This document shows, in pieces, positions 13,145 through 24,305 of a stretch of 64,000 nt of DNA; the stretch's first letter is position 1; every line of letters starts with the position of its first letter. Origin of the DNA: Liolophura sinensis (Eukaryota; Mollusca; Polyplacophora; Chitonida; Chitonidae). The translations under genes and the position numbers were made by a program. The stretch lies in assembly GCF_032854445.1 (NCBI RefSeq), contig NC_088301.1, forward strand, positions 53,863,187-53,927,186, read 5' to 3'. The notes under the pieces are model-generated. The model saw only the letters and a program-made list of their open reading frames with translations, was not told the origin of the DNA and searched no databases.

Positions 13145-15367
13145 ATTATTATTATTATTTACATGTGTGTGTTGGAGGGCGTTTTTGCCTTTGGAGATCC
13201 AGCATGTTTTGTGAAATGGGAGAAACTGAAAGACAAGGTGCCAATAATAACAATGTTGGCCGTCCATTTTCACCATTTTAGCCTTGATCCCCACAAATCA
13301 TTTTTTTCTCTGCTGAGTTTGACAGGTCCTATTGACCATTACTTTATCTCAGCCATCAAATTATACATGTAGCTGTTTGCTTTAGACATGTCCACCATCT
13401 GTCCTGACAGCATTGTCTGGCAAATTCAATCTTATTGTCTCCCCTACGATGTCTTCTCTTTTTGCTTGCCAAGGATGTACAGGCTAGCTCTTAAGTGTAA
13501 GACTCTTAAAAATCAGGAAATAAATCTCTCAATTTTAGCATTGTTTGATGTATAAACATCAGAGTGGCCTGTTGGGAGCGTGGTTAAGCCTATTCTCTTA
13601 AGAAATGAATGTGATTATCATTTCTATTGTGTATCACTGGGTTTGTTTGTCTACTCATCAGCTGGAGGCCATGATATTATAACAAATGCTTTGGGTATCT
13701 GTGGCCATGGTTAATGTTCTTTTGTGTCCATGGCTACAGCTGTACATTTTCAAATACTAATGTTGTATCCAAGAACAAATCGCCCACAAAGCTCTCAAGG
13801 GAAGGCAATTTTATGCAGGTATTAATGTTAAGAAATTTGCAAATTGAAAGCACTGCAGAGGCCTTTTCATCAAACTTGTGAGTTGTTGGTAGTCCAGGCA
13901 CTCCTGTTTCCTCTCCCCATAACACTGACCACTATGAAAAATTCAACCCTGGTTTTGAACTTCCACATGTGTTGATAACTCATTGATTTGATCTAATAGA
14001 ACATGTTCTGTTGTATGTACATGTACAGGCAAATGAAGACTTATGTTATATGGAAAGAGAATGCCGACTTGAGAGAGCAGAATAAAAGTGTATTGTGACA
14101 TATTTGAAACATTTTATATATCACTAAATCTAATATTGAAACATGGATGTCATGTGGTAACAGCCTGTTAATGAAAAGATGTGTGGCATGTAGTTTTTAG
14201 ACTGGAGCTGTGGGTCAGTGTTTTTCAGGGAGGGATTTAACAAATGTTTTATAAACATTCCAACTGAAAGCCAAATACATGCATGTTGTAAGATCTATGA
14301 CACACTCTTAAGAAATGCGCAGTGGTTGCTGTTTTTTTATGGTGGTGCATGGAGCAGTGTACACATATTTGACAACTGCATGTTTAATGATTTGGTCTGT
14401 GCTTACTAGATGAATCTAAATATTCATGTTGTGGGTTTTTGAACGTCCATCTTGTGATGCCCAGAGCATGCATGAAACAGAATCTTATTTGATAATCTTT
14501 ATTATCCTGCATGAAATGTAGTTGGTGAAGGGTATAATATACCTAGCATCTTTCTGTCTGTTTTTCTGGTTAACATTTTTGTTAAGGTCCAGTTTTACTA
14601 CAATCTGCTGGCACACTCATTGTTGCACTTCATGAAAACGATACACAAACTTGATAATGTTTTAAATCCAGTGGATTTAATGTAATTTAACTATATTATC
14701 CAAGAATTTGTGCCTGTGCATGTCTGGTGAAGTTTTTTGTTAAGGTAGAGTTTTACTGCACTCAACGTGTACCAGCCCAATTTTATTGTCATTCAAACTT
14801 TGTGCACATAACATCTAAGGAGGGGCATATGCCAGATTTGCAAAAATGGTGCACATTAAGTATCTTAGTGGACCAGTCTGGTCAGATCATCACAGTTCAT
14901 CAGGTTTTCTGCTGTGATCTGCTGGCCCAGTTATTCTCAGAGTAAAAGTAGGCATATTAGCATTTAACTCGTTAGGGTTGTTTACGGTGAGTTTTAAGAA
15001 GCAGGATTCATGACTCCCTTCAAAATTTTAAGGTATTTGCTATAACAAAAAATGTTACGACACTCATGCGCCACGTTAAGTTAAAAACAACCAATTGAAG
15101 GATTTGTATTGTTTACTTATCATCCCTTGTTTAGTTTACTTGCCTTGTCCTAACATGTTGGAGTGCAAAGAAATTTCTCAGCCTTTTTTAAGGTGTAAAC
15201 ATTGTTTAACGATAGGTTTTCATGAGTTCTCAGTAGACGACCCTACAGTTAATGAGCTGGCTAGACCTGTAACAATGATTGTAAAAACAATTATTAGTGG
15301 GTGAACAGTGGATGGGGGCCTAACTTTTTGCTGTCGCAGATGCAAGCGATTGGCACCAGATGTAAAC
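12014..15367. other. AT-rich noncoding stretch (probable first intron or intergenic)
   Basis: No gene is supported. It contains the AT/ATT microsatellite at 13087. The 72-codon frame at 14727-14945 and others like it show no splice or family evidence. Confidence 0.55.
13087..13160. repeat. (AT)n-(ATT)n compound microsatellite
   Basis: About 27 AT units followed directly by about seven ATT units. It produces artificial Ile/Tyr open frames on both strands. Confidence 0.97.
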
Positions 15368-15815
15368 TTAAAGGAGAAGAAAACATAAAAATGATACCAA
15401 AATCAGATGAAAGATCGTCAAAACTTACTTGCAAATATGATCTTTAATATTTTTTCGGATTTTTTTTTCAAGAGAAAAGGATATTTTAAAATATTTTTGT
15501 ATGGTGGGTATTTGGGACCAACTTTTGGTATTTATTGTTGTTGCATAATAATGTTCTAAATAAAGAGATGATGCTTGTCTAATAAATTTATTTGAATGTA
15601 AATTTGTTGTTTCAAAATATCAAAAATATAAATGTGATCCAATTTGAGGTTTAATACATGTGTTAGCTGAAAAGAACAAATTCTAGTGCAAAAATATTTA
15701 TTAAAGCTGCGTAACATCCTCATTTATGACATTAACCAAAGACCGCATTTAGGAATAACTTTTCGCACTCTTTCATCTGAACTTCATATCATTTTTATGT
15801 TTTCTACACCTTTAA
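15368..15815. mobile_element. MITE-like element with ~50-bp imperfect terminal inverted repeats and TTAA ends
   Basis: The left end TTAAAGGAGAAGAAAACATA is mirrored at the right by TATGTTTTCTACACCTTTAA. The inverted match continues inwards through AAAAATGATA and CAGATGAAAGA, about 50 bp with a few mismatches. TTAA at both borders would be the target duplication, as in piggyBac-type elements. The ~450 bp interior is AT-rich and has no transposase, so it would be non-autonomous. The element at 23752 shares the terminal sequence. Confidence 0.8.
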
Positions 15816-16080
15816 GAAATTCCCTAAATCTAACAGATAAAAACTGCATAAAATGAATCATAATAAAAAAAAATTGTCAAAAAAAGAAGAAACAAACACT
15901 TTATAATTTCTTTTCTTCACTTTTATGTTGCACAGTACTAGTCCAAATACTGAATCCTTACAACATTATGTTTCACAGTTACATTTTGTAAATTTGTTAA
16001 CCTTTGCTCTGAAATGGCCCTCTGACACAAGGGAAATAACTCCTGATAGATGAGTTTTGTGTTTTGATCTGTGTCCATTG

Positions 16081-16400
16081 TTTACCAACACTGATCAAAG
16101 CCAGCTCTGGCCTAGAACATTTATGAAAATCATAATTTTTTGTATAACTTCCTTTATGTTCTAGAACTTAAATAGGTATGTTAATGAACCTTGATTTAAA
16201 ATTTCAACAATTCAGTGTCCAACTTTAATGCTGGACATTAGTTATAAAGATCTATTTACCAATACAGATCAAAATCTGACTTAGTGAAGAAAATTGATGA
16301 AAATCAACATGATTTTGTATTACCTCTTTTACATATAACTTTAATTGCTATTTTAACAAACCTTGATTTAAAACTTTTACTGGACATTAGTTAACATTAA
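16081..16400. repeat. Diverged tandem duplication, ~174-bp period
   Basis: Two units begin TTTACCAA(C/T)A(C/G)(T/A)GATCAAA at about 16081 and 16255. Both continue through GATGAAAATCA-like and AACCTTGATTTAAAA blocks to CTGGACATTAGTTA. Divergence and indels show an old event. Confidence 0.75.
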
Positions 16401-19400
16401 GGGAAAATCTAAAACGCCATTGATGAAACTCATGAAGTATGTTGTATTAGGTGGATGTTCACAGCTTGTTGAATATTTAAATGGATCATCGTTGTATTTT
16501 ACTGGCTCACATTAATGTTCCAGCATTACCTCTGTACGTTAAGTATTGATAATGCACTGGATGAACATAAAAGTTAATTTTTTGTGAACATTTTTCCATA
16601 ATATGTCTATCTGTTATGGAAAGGTGAAATCTTATCACTTTCCTACATTGAGGGTAACTTGAAGCTTGTTATTCATCATCTTTTGAAACTTTCCAAATGA
16701 TTTGTTTTTTTTTCTATTCTATTTTTTAAGTGGTAATAGAGATCTGCATATGACACTAAAGAAGCCATTAAGGCGTTTCATAGTCAAGTGCGTGTATTAG
16801 TTTTCATGCTAATATTTGGAGAACTATTTATTTTGGATGAAAACTGATAAGCTTATTTATTACTGAAATCTGCTTAGTTTTTTTTCTTCTCTGTGTGCTT
16901 CCAATAGGTGGTGAAAGGGGAGATATATTATTCTCCGTTACAGACAATATTTCACTCTTTTTTGCCTTTATTTGCAACTGGAGAGGTCATTAAGCCTGAT
17001 AAATAACTCGAGGGGATTTTCAATTATACGAATATTTGATTGAATGTGCCATATTAGTCTTATAATTCAAATGGAAGCTGTCAAAAGTTTATCAATTGGT
17101 TATGGATACAGCAGTTTTGTTACCCATATGGAGTTATGTGTGGTACCGTAATATTCCTACAAACTTTCCCTGTGCTTGATAATCGCAGGTGTCCAAATCA
17201 TAAAGCTGAGGACATAGAATCTTAAAAACTGCCTACTGTTAAAAGAACTGTCCCAGATCTGTATATGCTTTACCTTAATAAAAATGGCTGCATATATTAA
17301 CCACTGATGCAGTTTGTATGTGGTAAAAGCGTGCTCAAGTCACTGAAGTGTGAACCTTGTGGTCAAACATGGACCTTTAATCTTCTTTATCAGGCAGATC
17401 AGTGAATATCTGTGTGGCATTGATTAATCACAGACCTGATGCCTTCCATTATTTATGTAAATATATTAGACATGTAAATGATGTGTCATGAGTATTTTAA
17501 CATGTTATAGACCTACCTGGTTTCCAGTTAAAATGGCTTTCAGTTCAGTGAGAAGTTTGTGCACTACATTCAAAAATACCCCATTTTTAAGGAGTTGTGA
17601 ACATGGTATAGGTCTTTTTTATATTACAGATTCTATATATACATCCATCTTCTCTATATAGTTGTTTGACAAGTTTTAGGCAAGTCTTGACACAACAGGA
17701 AATTTTTTTTCATTATTTTATTGTGCTCCTTAAAGTATATAAAGGTGTTCACTTTTATGAACACGAAAACATGGACATGAAAAGACATCTAGGTGAAAAA
17801 CAGAAGTCTAAATTTGTGTTATTTACACAAATTGTAACTTATGTAAACATAACTTCCTGTTATGTATATGTCTCCACCAGCCTCCAGTTATACATGTATC
17901 TTCTAAAAAATAAAACATCTCTCAATACAGAACAGATTTTGTGCTAAAAACCAACCTGTTTTGAGCCATTACTTTTAACAATGAATTTTTTTCAAGATGA
18001 AGGAGACCTGACTTTAATGTGTGTGTTAAGGAATGCAGTTTATGGTTTATTACATGTAGCTGTGTTGTTTGGATAGTTTCTGAACACTCCACATGGAATA
18101 TTTAATTTATATATTCTTTGGATCTTATTCCAAAGTTTTTACTGAGCTTTTGACAGGATTTAATACACTAATTCTTCAACCTTTGCAACCACCTCTACAA
18201 CCAATATTTTCAAACATTCTCAATTTCTGAAAGAACTATGGGACGTAGAGAAATAATTTACACAGTTTTATGAAGCTTGCTTCTTTAATAATGAAAACAA
18301 AGCAATTTTGGGGTCATTTTCTTAATAGCTTTATGCATAAATTTCATTGATAAAACTGCCTGTAGCTTATGTGGGAAGATATGCTAGCAACCTGCGGAGG
18401 GTTGTGGGTTTCCTCTCACCATAATGCTGGCTGCCGTCGTATAAATGAAATTTTTTTTGAGGACATAACAGCATTAATTTTAAATAAAACTGCTTTTGTA
18501 GTTGAAAAGGTTGCGTGATGATTTACAGTATATTGTTTATGTAGGTCAATTTTATGAAAATCTGTTTGTGAGCAGGGTAATTAATATATTAAAGTGTCAC
18601 TTATTGTTTGTACATGTATGGCCTTAGGGAAGACAAAGAAGTGGTGAACAGTTATTGCATAAATATTATGACGTGTGATCATTTAGAATTAACAGATTGG
18701 AGTAAAAAATTCATTGTTGCCTGTACTTTGAATAATACTGAGAATTTGCTCTGCATTTAGACCAAATGACAGAGGTAGGGTAATTTGCATCAAAGTAGCT
18801 TTTTGTTTCATGTCTAACTTACATGTTGAATATTTATGGGTTTTCTATTTGTCTGTTAAATGCAAGAGATTACTTTTTGTGTGAAAAGTTCTGTCAAGTT
18901 ATTCAGTGTGCCACCTTGAAAATTATTAAATGTGTGGCATGTCAAAATGTGTAACCAGCATAAGTGAGATTACCTGTTTTATTTAAATAAGTATGAATTA
19001 GACCAGAAAATTCCATATATAAATACTGTGATTAATTTTCACAAACAAAATTTAAATACCCGGGCATTTTTCTCATGGCAGGTTCAATCTTTTTTATTTA
19101 ATTCATTGTTTTAAAAGCTTACAGTATGTGTAGCATCTAAATACAGTACCACTTTAATGATTGTTGTCAAAATATTACAATCTTAACATGCTTTAGTTTC
19201 ATTCTCAAGTTACCTTAAAAACATTCTGTCAGTGCAGAATTACCCATGCTGTCACCATGGGTAATCGACCCTTGACAAATGAGCTTTGGTGCTTGAATTC
19301 ACCTCTCACTGGCTTTGCCGTGACTTCCTGTGAATATGTCTGTGAGCTACGTGTACCTCATGAAAGGTCATGGATATTTTATTGTCTCTCTCCAGTTTAA

Positions 19401-19534
19401 ATCCCAATTGAATTTGATAAAAATAAATTTAATATAGATATGTGGAAAGGAATCAAAAAAGTGATCACTAAATTATTTCAAGAAATCAGTGTTATTAAGA
19501 TCTTTTTTCAAGATATCATTTTTTCCAGTATGAT
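16401..19534. other. AT-rich noncoding stretch
   Basis: Nothing supportable apart from a SINE-like fragment near 18385. A 93-codon frame at 17666-17947 has no protein-like character. Confidence 0.55.
18385..18460 (+). mobile_element. SINE-like fragment
   Basis: Contains CCTGCGGAGGGTTGTGGGTT, then TTTCCTCTCACCATAATGC and TGGCTGCCGTCGTATAAATG. These blocks match in order the other dispersed copies in the window, but the 3' part with CAATCAAATAAATAAAT is missing. Confidence 0.6.
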
Positions 19535-22510
19535 ATCCTTGTGACTTTGTGGCTCAGTGACTTTGTGTCACAATGTTTGTCACCTGGTGTCATTGTTGTG
19601 TCTCAGTAACTTTGTGGTACAGTGTCTGTCACCTGGTGTCATTGTTGTGTCTCAGTGACTTTGTGGTATGGTGTCTGTCACCTGGAGTCCTTGTGTCTCT
19701 GTGGCTTTGTGGCATGTTGCCTGTTATCTGGTGTGATTGTTGTGTCTCAGTGACTTTGTGGTATGGTGTCTGTGTCATTGACTTTGTGGAATGGTGTCTG
19801 TCGTCTGGTGACCTTGTTATGTCTCGGTGACTTTGTGGAATGGTGCCTGTGATCTGGTGTCATTGTTGTGTCTCTGTGACTTTGTGGTATGGCGTCTGTG
19901 TCATTCACTTTGTGGAATGGTGTCTGTCATCTGGTGACCTTGTTATATCTCGGTGACTTTGTGGAATGGTGTCCATGATCTGATGTCTTTGCTGTGTCTT
20001 TGTGGCATCGTGCCTGTGATCTGGTTTCATTGTTGTGTCTCGGTGACTTTGTGGTATGGTGTCTGTCTCATTGACTTTGTGGAATGGTGTCTGTCATCTG
20101 GTGACCTTGTTATGTCTTGGTGACTTTGTGGAATGGTGTCTGTCTTCTGGTGTCCGTCTTCTGCTGTCTTTGTGGTTTGGTGCCTGTCATCTGGTGACCT
20201 TGTTGTGTCTCACTGACTCTGTGGCATGGTGTCTGGTGACCTTGTTGTGTTTCAATGATTCTGTGATATGGTGTCTGTCATCTAGTGACCTTGTTGTGTC
20301 TCTGTGGCTTTGTGGCATGATGCCCGTCATCTGGTGACCTTGTTATATCTCAGTGACTTTGTGGAATGGTGTCTGTCATCTGGAGATATTGTAATGCCTC
20401 GGTGACTTTGTGGAATGGTGTCCGTCAGCTGGTGTCCTTGTTGTGTCTCAGTGACTTTGTGGTTTGGTGTCTGTCATCTGATGACCTTGTTGTGTCTTAG
20501 TGAATCTGAGGTATGGTGTTTGTCATCTGGAGTCCTTGTGTCTCTGTGGCTCTGTGGCATTGTGCCTGTGATCTGGTGTCATTGTTGTGTCTCAGTGACT
20601 TTGTGGTATGGCGTCTGTGTCATTGACTTTGTGGTTTGGTGTCTGTCATCTGGTGACCTTGTTATGTCTTAGTGGCTTTGTGGTATGGTGTCTGTCACCT
20701 GGTGACCTTGTTGTGTCTCACTGACTCTGTGTCATGGTGTCTGGTGATCTTGTTGTGTTTCAATGATTCTGTGGTATGGTGTCTGTCATCTAGTGACCTT
20801 GTTGTGTCTCTGTGGCTTTGTGGCATGATGCCTGTCATCTGGTGACCTTGTTATATCTCAGTGACTTTGTGGAATGGTGTCTGTCATCTGGAGACCTTGT
20901 TATGCCTCGGTGACTTTGTGGAATGGTGTCCGTCAGCTGGTGTCCTTGTTGTGTCTCAGTGACTTTGTGGTTTGGTGTCTGTCATCTGATGACCTTGTTG
21001 TGTCTTAGTGAATCTGAGGTATGGTGTTTGTCATCTGGAGTCCTTGTGTCTCTGTGGCTTTGTGGCATTGTGCCTGTGATCTGGTGTCATTGTTGTGTCT
21101 CAGTGATTTTGTGGTATGGTGTCTGTGTCATTGACTTTGTGGTTTGGTGTCTGTCATCTGGTGACCTTGTTATGTCTCAGTGACTTTGTGTTATGGTGTC
21201 TGTCACCTGGTGTCATTGTTGTGTCTCAGTGACTTTGTGTTATGGTGTCTGTCACCTGGTGTCATTGTTGTGTCTCAGTGACTTTGCTGAATGGTGTCTG
21301 TCTCATTGACTTTGTGATTTGGTGCCTGTCATCTGGTGGCCTTGCTGTGTCTCATTGACTCTGTGGTACGGTGTCTGGTGACCTTGTTGTGTTTCAGTGA
21401 ATTTGTAGCATGGTGTCTGTCATCTGGTGTCCTTATTCTGTGTCTGTGGCTTTGTGGCATGAAGTCTGTCATCTGGTGACCTTGTTATGTCTCAGTGACT
21501 TTGGTATGGAGTCTGTCTCATTGACTTTGTGGAACAGTGTCTGTCATTTGGTGACTTTGTTGTGTCTCTGTGGCATTGTAGCATGATATCTGTCATCTGG
21601 TGACCTTGTGGTGTCTCAGTGACATTGTGGCATGGTGCCTGTGTCATTGACTTTGTGGCATGTTGCCTGTCATCTGGTGTCCTTGTTTTGTCTCAGTGAA
21701 TTTGTAGCATGGTGTCTGTCATCTGGTGACCTTGTTGTGTTTCAATGATTCTGTGGTATGATGTCTGTCATCTGGTGACTTGTAGTGTCTTAGTGAATTG
21801 GTGGTATGGTGTTTGTCATCTGGTGTCCTTGTTGTGTCTGTGGCTTTGTGGTATGGTGTCTGTCATCTGGTGACTTTGTTGTGTTTCAATGATTCTATGG
21901 TATGGTGTCCATCTGGTGACTTGTTGTGTCTCAGTGAATTTGTGGTATGGTGTCTGTCATCTGGTGTCCTTGTTGCGTCTGAGGCTTTGTGGTATGGTGT
22001 CCATCTGGTGACTTGTTGTGTCTCAGTGAATTTGTGGTATGGTGTCTGTCATCTGGTGTCCTTGTTGCGTCTGAGGCTTTGTGGTATGGTGTCTGTCATC
22101 TGATGATTTGTTGTGTTTCAATGATTCTGTGGTATGGTGTCTGTCATCTGGTGTCCTTGTTGTGTTTCAATGATTCTGTGGTATGGTGTTAGTCATCTGG
22201 TGTCCTTGTTGTCTCTGTGGCTTTGTGGTATGGTGTCTGTCATCTGGTGACCTAGTTATGTCTCATTCACTTTGTGGTATGGTGTCTGTTGTCTGCTGAC
22301 CTTGTTGTGTTCTGTGGCATGGTGTCTGTCATCTGGTGACCTTGTTATGTCTCAATGACTTTGTGGTATGGTGTCTGTAATCTGATGACCTTGTTGTATC
22401 TCATTGACTGTGGAATGGTGTCTGTCACCTGGTGATCTTGTTGTGTCTCATTGGCTTTGTGGTAAGGTGATTTGTCATGTCTCAATGACTATGTCATGGT
22501 ATCTGCATTC
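19535..22510. repeat. Large minisatellite, 49-bp unit, about 60 copies
   Basis: The unit is built of TGACTTTGTGGTATGGTGTC, TGTCATCTGGTGACCTTG and TTGTGTCTCAG, with a spacing of 49 bp between equivalent words. Variants include shortened units and alternative halves (for example CTCTGTGGCTTTGTGGCATG). The + strand is markedly G/T-rich. A block at 20404-20680 recurs at 20912-21185 (508 bp offset) nearly unchanged, and a 92-bp block at 21909 repeats immediately at 22001, so recent internal duplications lie on an older diverged array. Open frames of 60-100 codons here are by-products. Confidence 0.97.
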
Positions 22511-23751
22511 CAGTGAGGAATTGCTATAAATATAAAGCCGTCACAATTTTTTAGATGTCCACTTATCAGTTATCCTAAATCTTTGACATTTTGTCTTGTT
22601 GAGTTCCGAAGTGCAAGATGACATCCAGTTTTCCAAGATGCATAATCCTTAGACTCTATGAAGTGGCTTCACTGCCCCTAAGAGTTTGCACTTACTTCAA
22701 ATGATATTTCAAGTATATAGGCAAAGGTTGCTGCAGAATATCATGGGCCTGTTTCCTGACTTGTTCGGCCTGATCAGCTCAAAATGTGTTAGGGTTTTTT
22801 AACATTTATAGATGCTGAAGGTGTGAGCCTATGCCCTGGAGTGCCTGCAACTCTTTATTCTGCCCTCCTACCCATTCACATTTACATACGTACAGTATAC
22901 GTATGTCATGGCCTTAAAGGGTGTAAAAATTACTACTATTTTAGCATTTGCATGAAGAGTAGAATAAAACCCTAACTGAGGTAAATTGACAAGAGGCAAG
23001 ATTTCATCCATTTCTATTCGCCAACTATCACAAAGCCTTCACGCTTATGGTTTCAGTCCTTGTGCTGTAGTGGCTTATAACATTTAAGTAACATTGTATC
23101 CACATAAGTTTTTAATTGTTTGCATGCCATGTTATGTGTTTGTGTATTTTTGTGCATGTACTGTAAGAAAACTTTTTCAGTGGTATGTGGACACATCTTG
23201 TGTAATAAAATAATTGTTTTGGACCATTTTATGATAATTCACGCTTTGCAAAATTATAAAATATAGTTATCGTGACAGGATACTTTTCTCAAGGTTTGTT
23301 GATGTATAAATCTTGACAAGAAGTGAAAAGGCTAAGGCATTCTGAAACCTACAGTAAGAGCTGTACAGTTAGTGACGCTTGGCTGGCTGCCCAAGTTAGA
23401 ATGCTTGAACAGCCAGTCCCTAGAGTCATGTGCATCAAAACTTTGTAACGTAATAATACTGTCTGGAAAAACATTGTTGTTGGTGCAAATTAAATAAGAA
23501 GGTGACAAGGCTTCAAATAGGTACACCACAAACTGTCCACACTAATAATTGATTTCAAGAAGTGAGCAGTTTGCTTTTATTGTGTGCTGAGAGTAGCTGA
23601 TGTAAGCATACATTTAGGTAGTACATGTACATTGTTGCTGTACTTTGTAGCTATACAAAGGGGTGGTGAGGACCATACACTAAGGCAAGTTGATGTGTTC
23701 GATTTCGTGTGGCATTCCCCATTACTATATATTTATTGAAACTTTAAACTG
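22511..23751. other. AT-rich noncoding stretch
   Basis: No gene is supported. It contains a perfect 8-bp hairpin: CATACGTA (22885-22892), a 5-nt loop, TACGTATG (22898-22905). Confidence 0.55.
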
Positions 23752-24305
23752 TTAAAGGAGAAGAAACTTTAAATATCAATCAAATACCATTTAAAACAGC
23801 ATGCATTTCCTCACAGGTGCATGCCACAAAACAAATTCTAATATGTAACTCAAGTTGATAAATTATAAATAAAAGTCAGCGCCATTTTGCCTAAAAACTA
23901 GTCCTGAAATATTCCGTGTTAGGAGGAGAATTGCCATCGGAAACCGCCAAAGTGCAGTTCGCACATTTCAGGTAGAACTCTTCTTCCCTGAAGGCAGCGA
24001 ACAGTACAGTTCATTTTCAGCTTGACGATCGGGAAACCGGAATGTTGGATGTAGGTTCAGAGTTTACACGAACAAGCTGGCAGTTTTAACGACTCTCATG
24101 GGCCGAGAGGCAACACACCCCCAGCATAAATTACAGGGTGTTAAAGATGGAGGACGTCATGGACTCAGCGATTTATGTCAGCTTTGCCGTTTTCAGGCTT
24201 TACCTGTATGGCGAGGGAAAATTATGCAGCAGGCACCACCAGATAGAAAAAAATGTGCTGTTTTCAGCCCATAGGGTCATGTTTTTAAGTTTTCTTCTCC
24301 TTTAA
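23752..24305. mobile_element. MITE-like element with TTAA ends and GC-richer interior
   Basis: Left terminus TTAAAGGAGAAGAAACTT, right terminus AAGTTTTCTTCTCCTTTAA: inverted repeats differing by one base of length. They share TTAAAGGAGAAGAAA with the element at 15368, so the two belong to one terminal family. The ~550 bp interior is GC-richer and CpG-containing in the middle (about 23930-24180), unlike the other copy, and has no transposase frame. Confidence 0.78.

Noticed and set aside
13085-13372. Ile/Tyr-rich frames on both strands, as possible membrane proteins
   Set aside because: Translations of the AT microsatellite; the same applies at 27330-27584 and 38279-38521.
19573-22192. Cys/Trp-rich repetitive frames such as VTLWYGVCHLVSLLC
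   Set aside because: By-products of the 49-bp minisatellite; all three registers are visited in turn.
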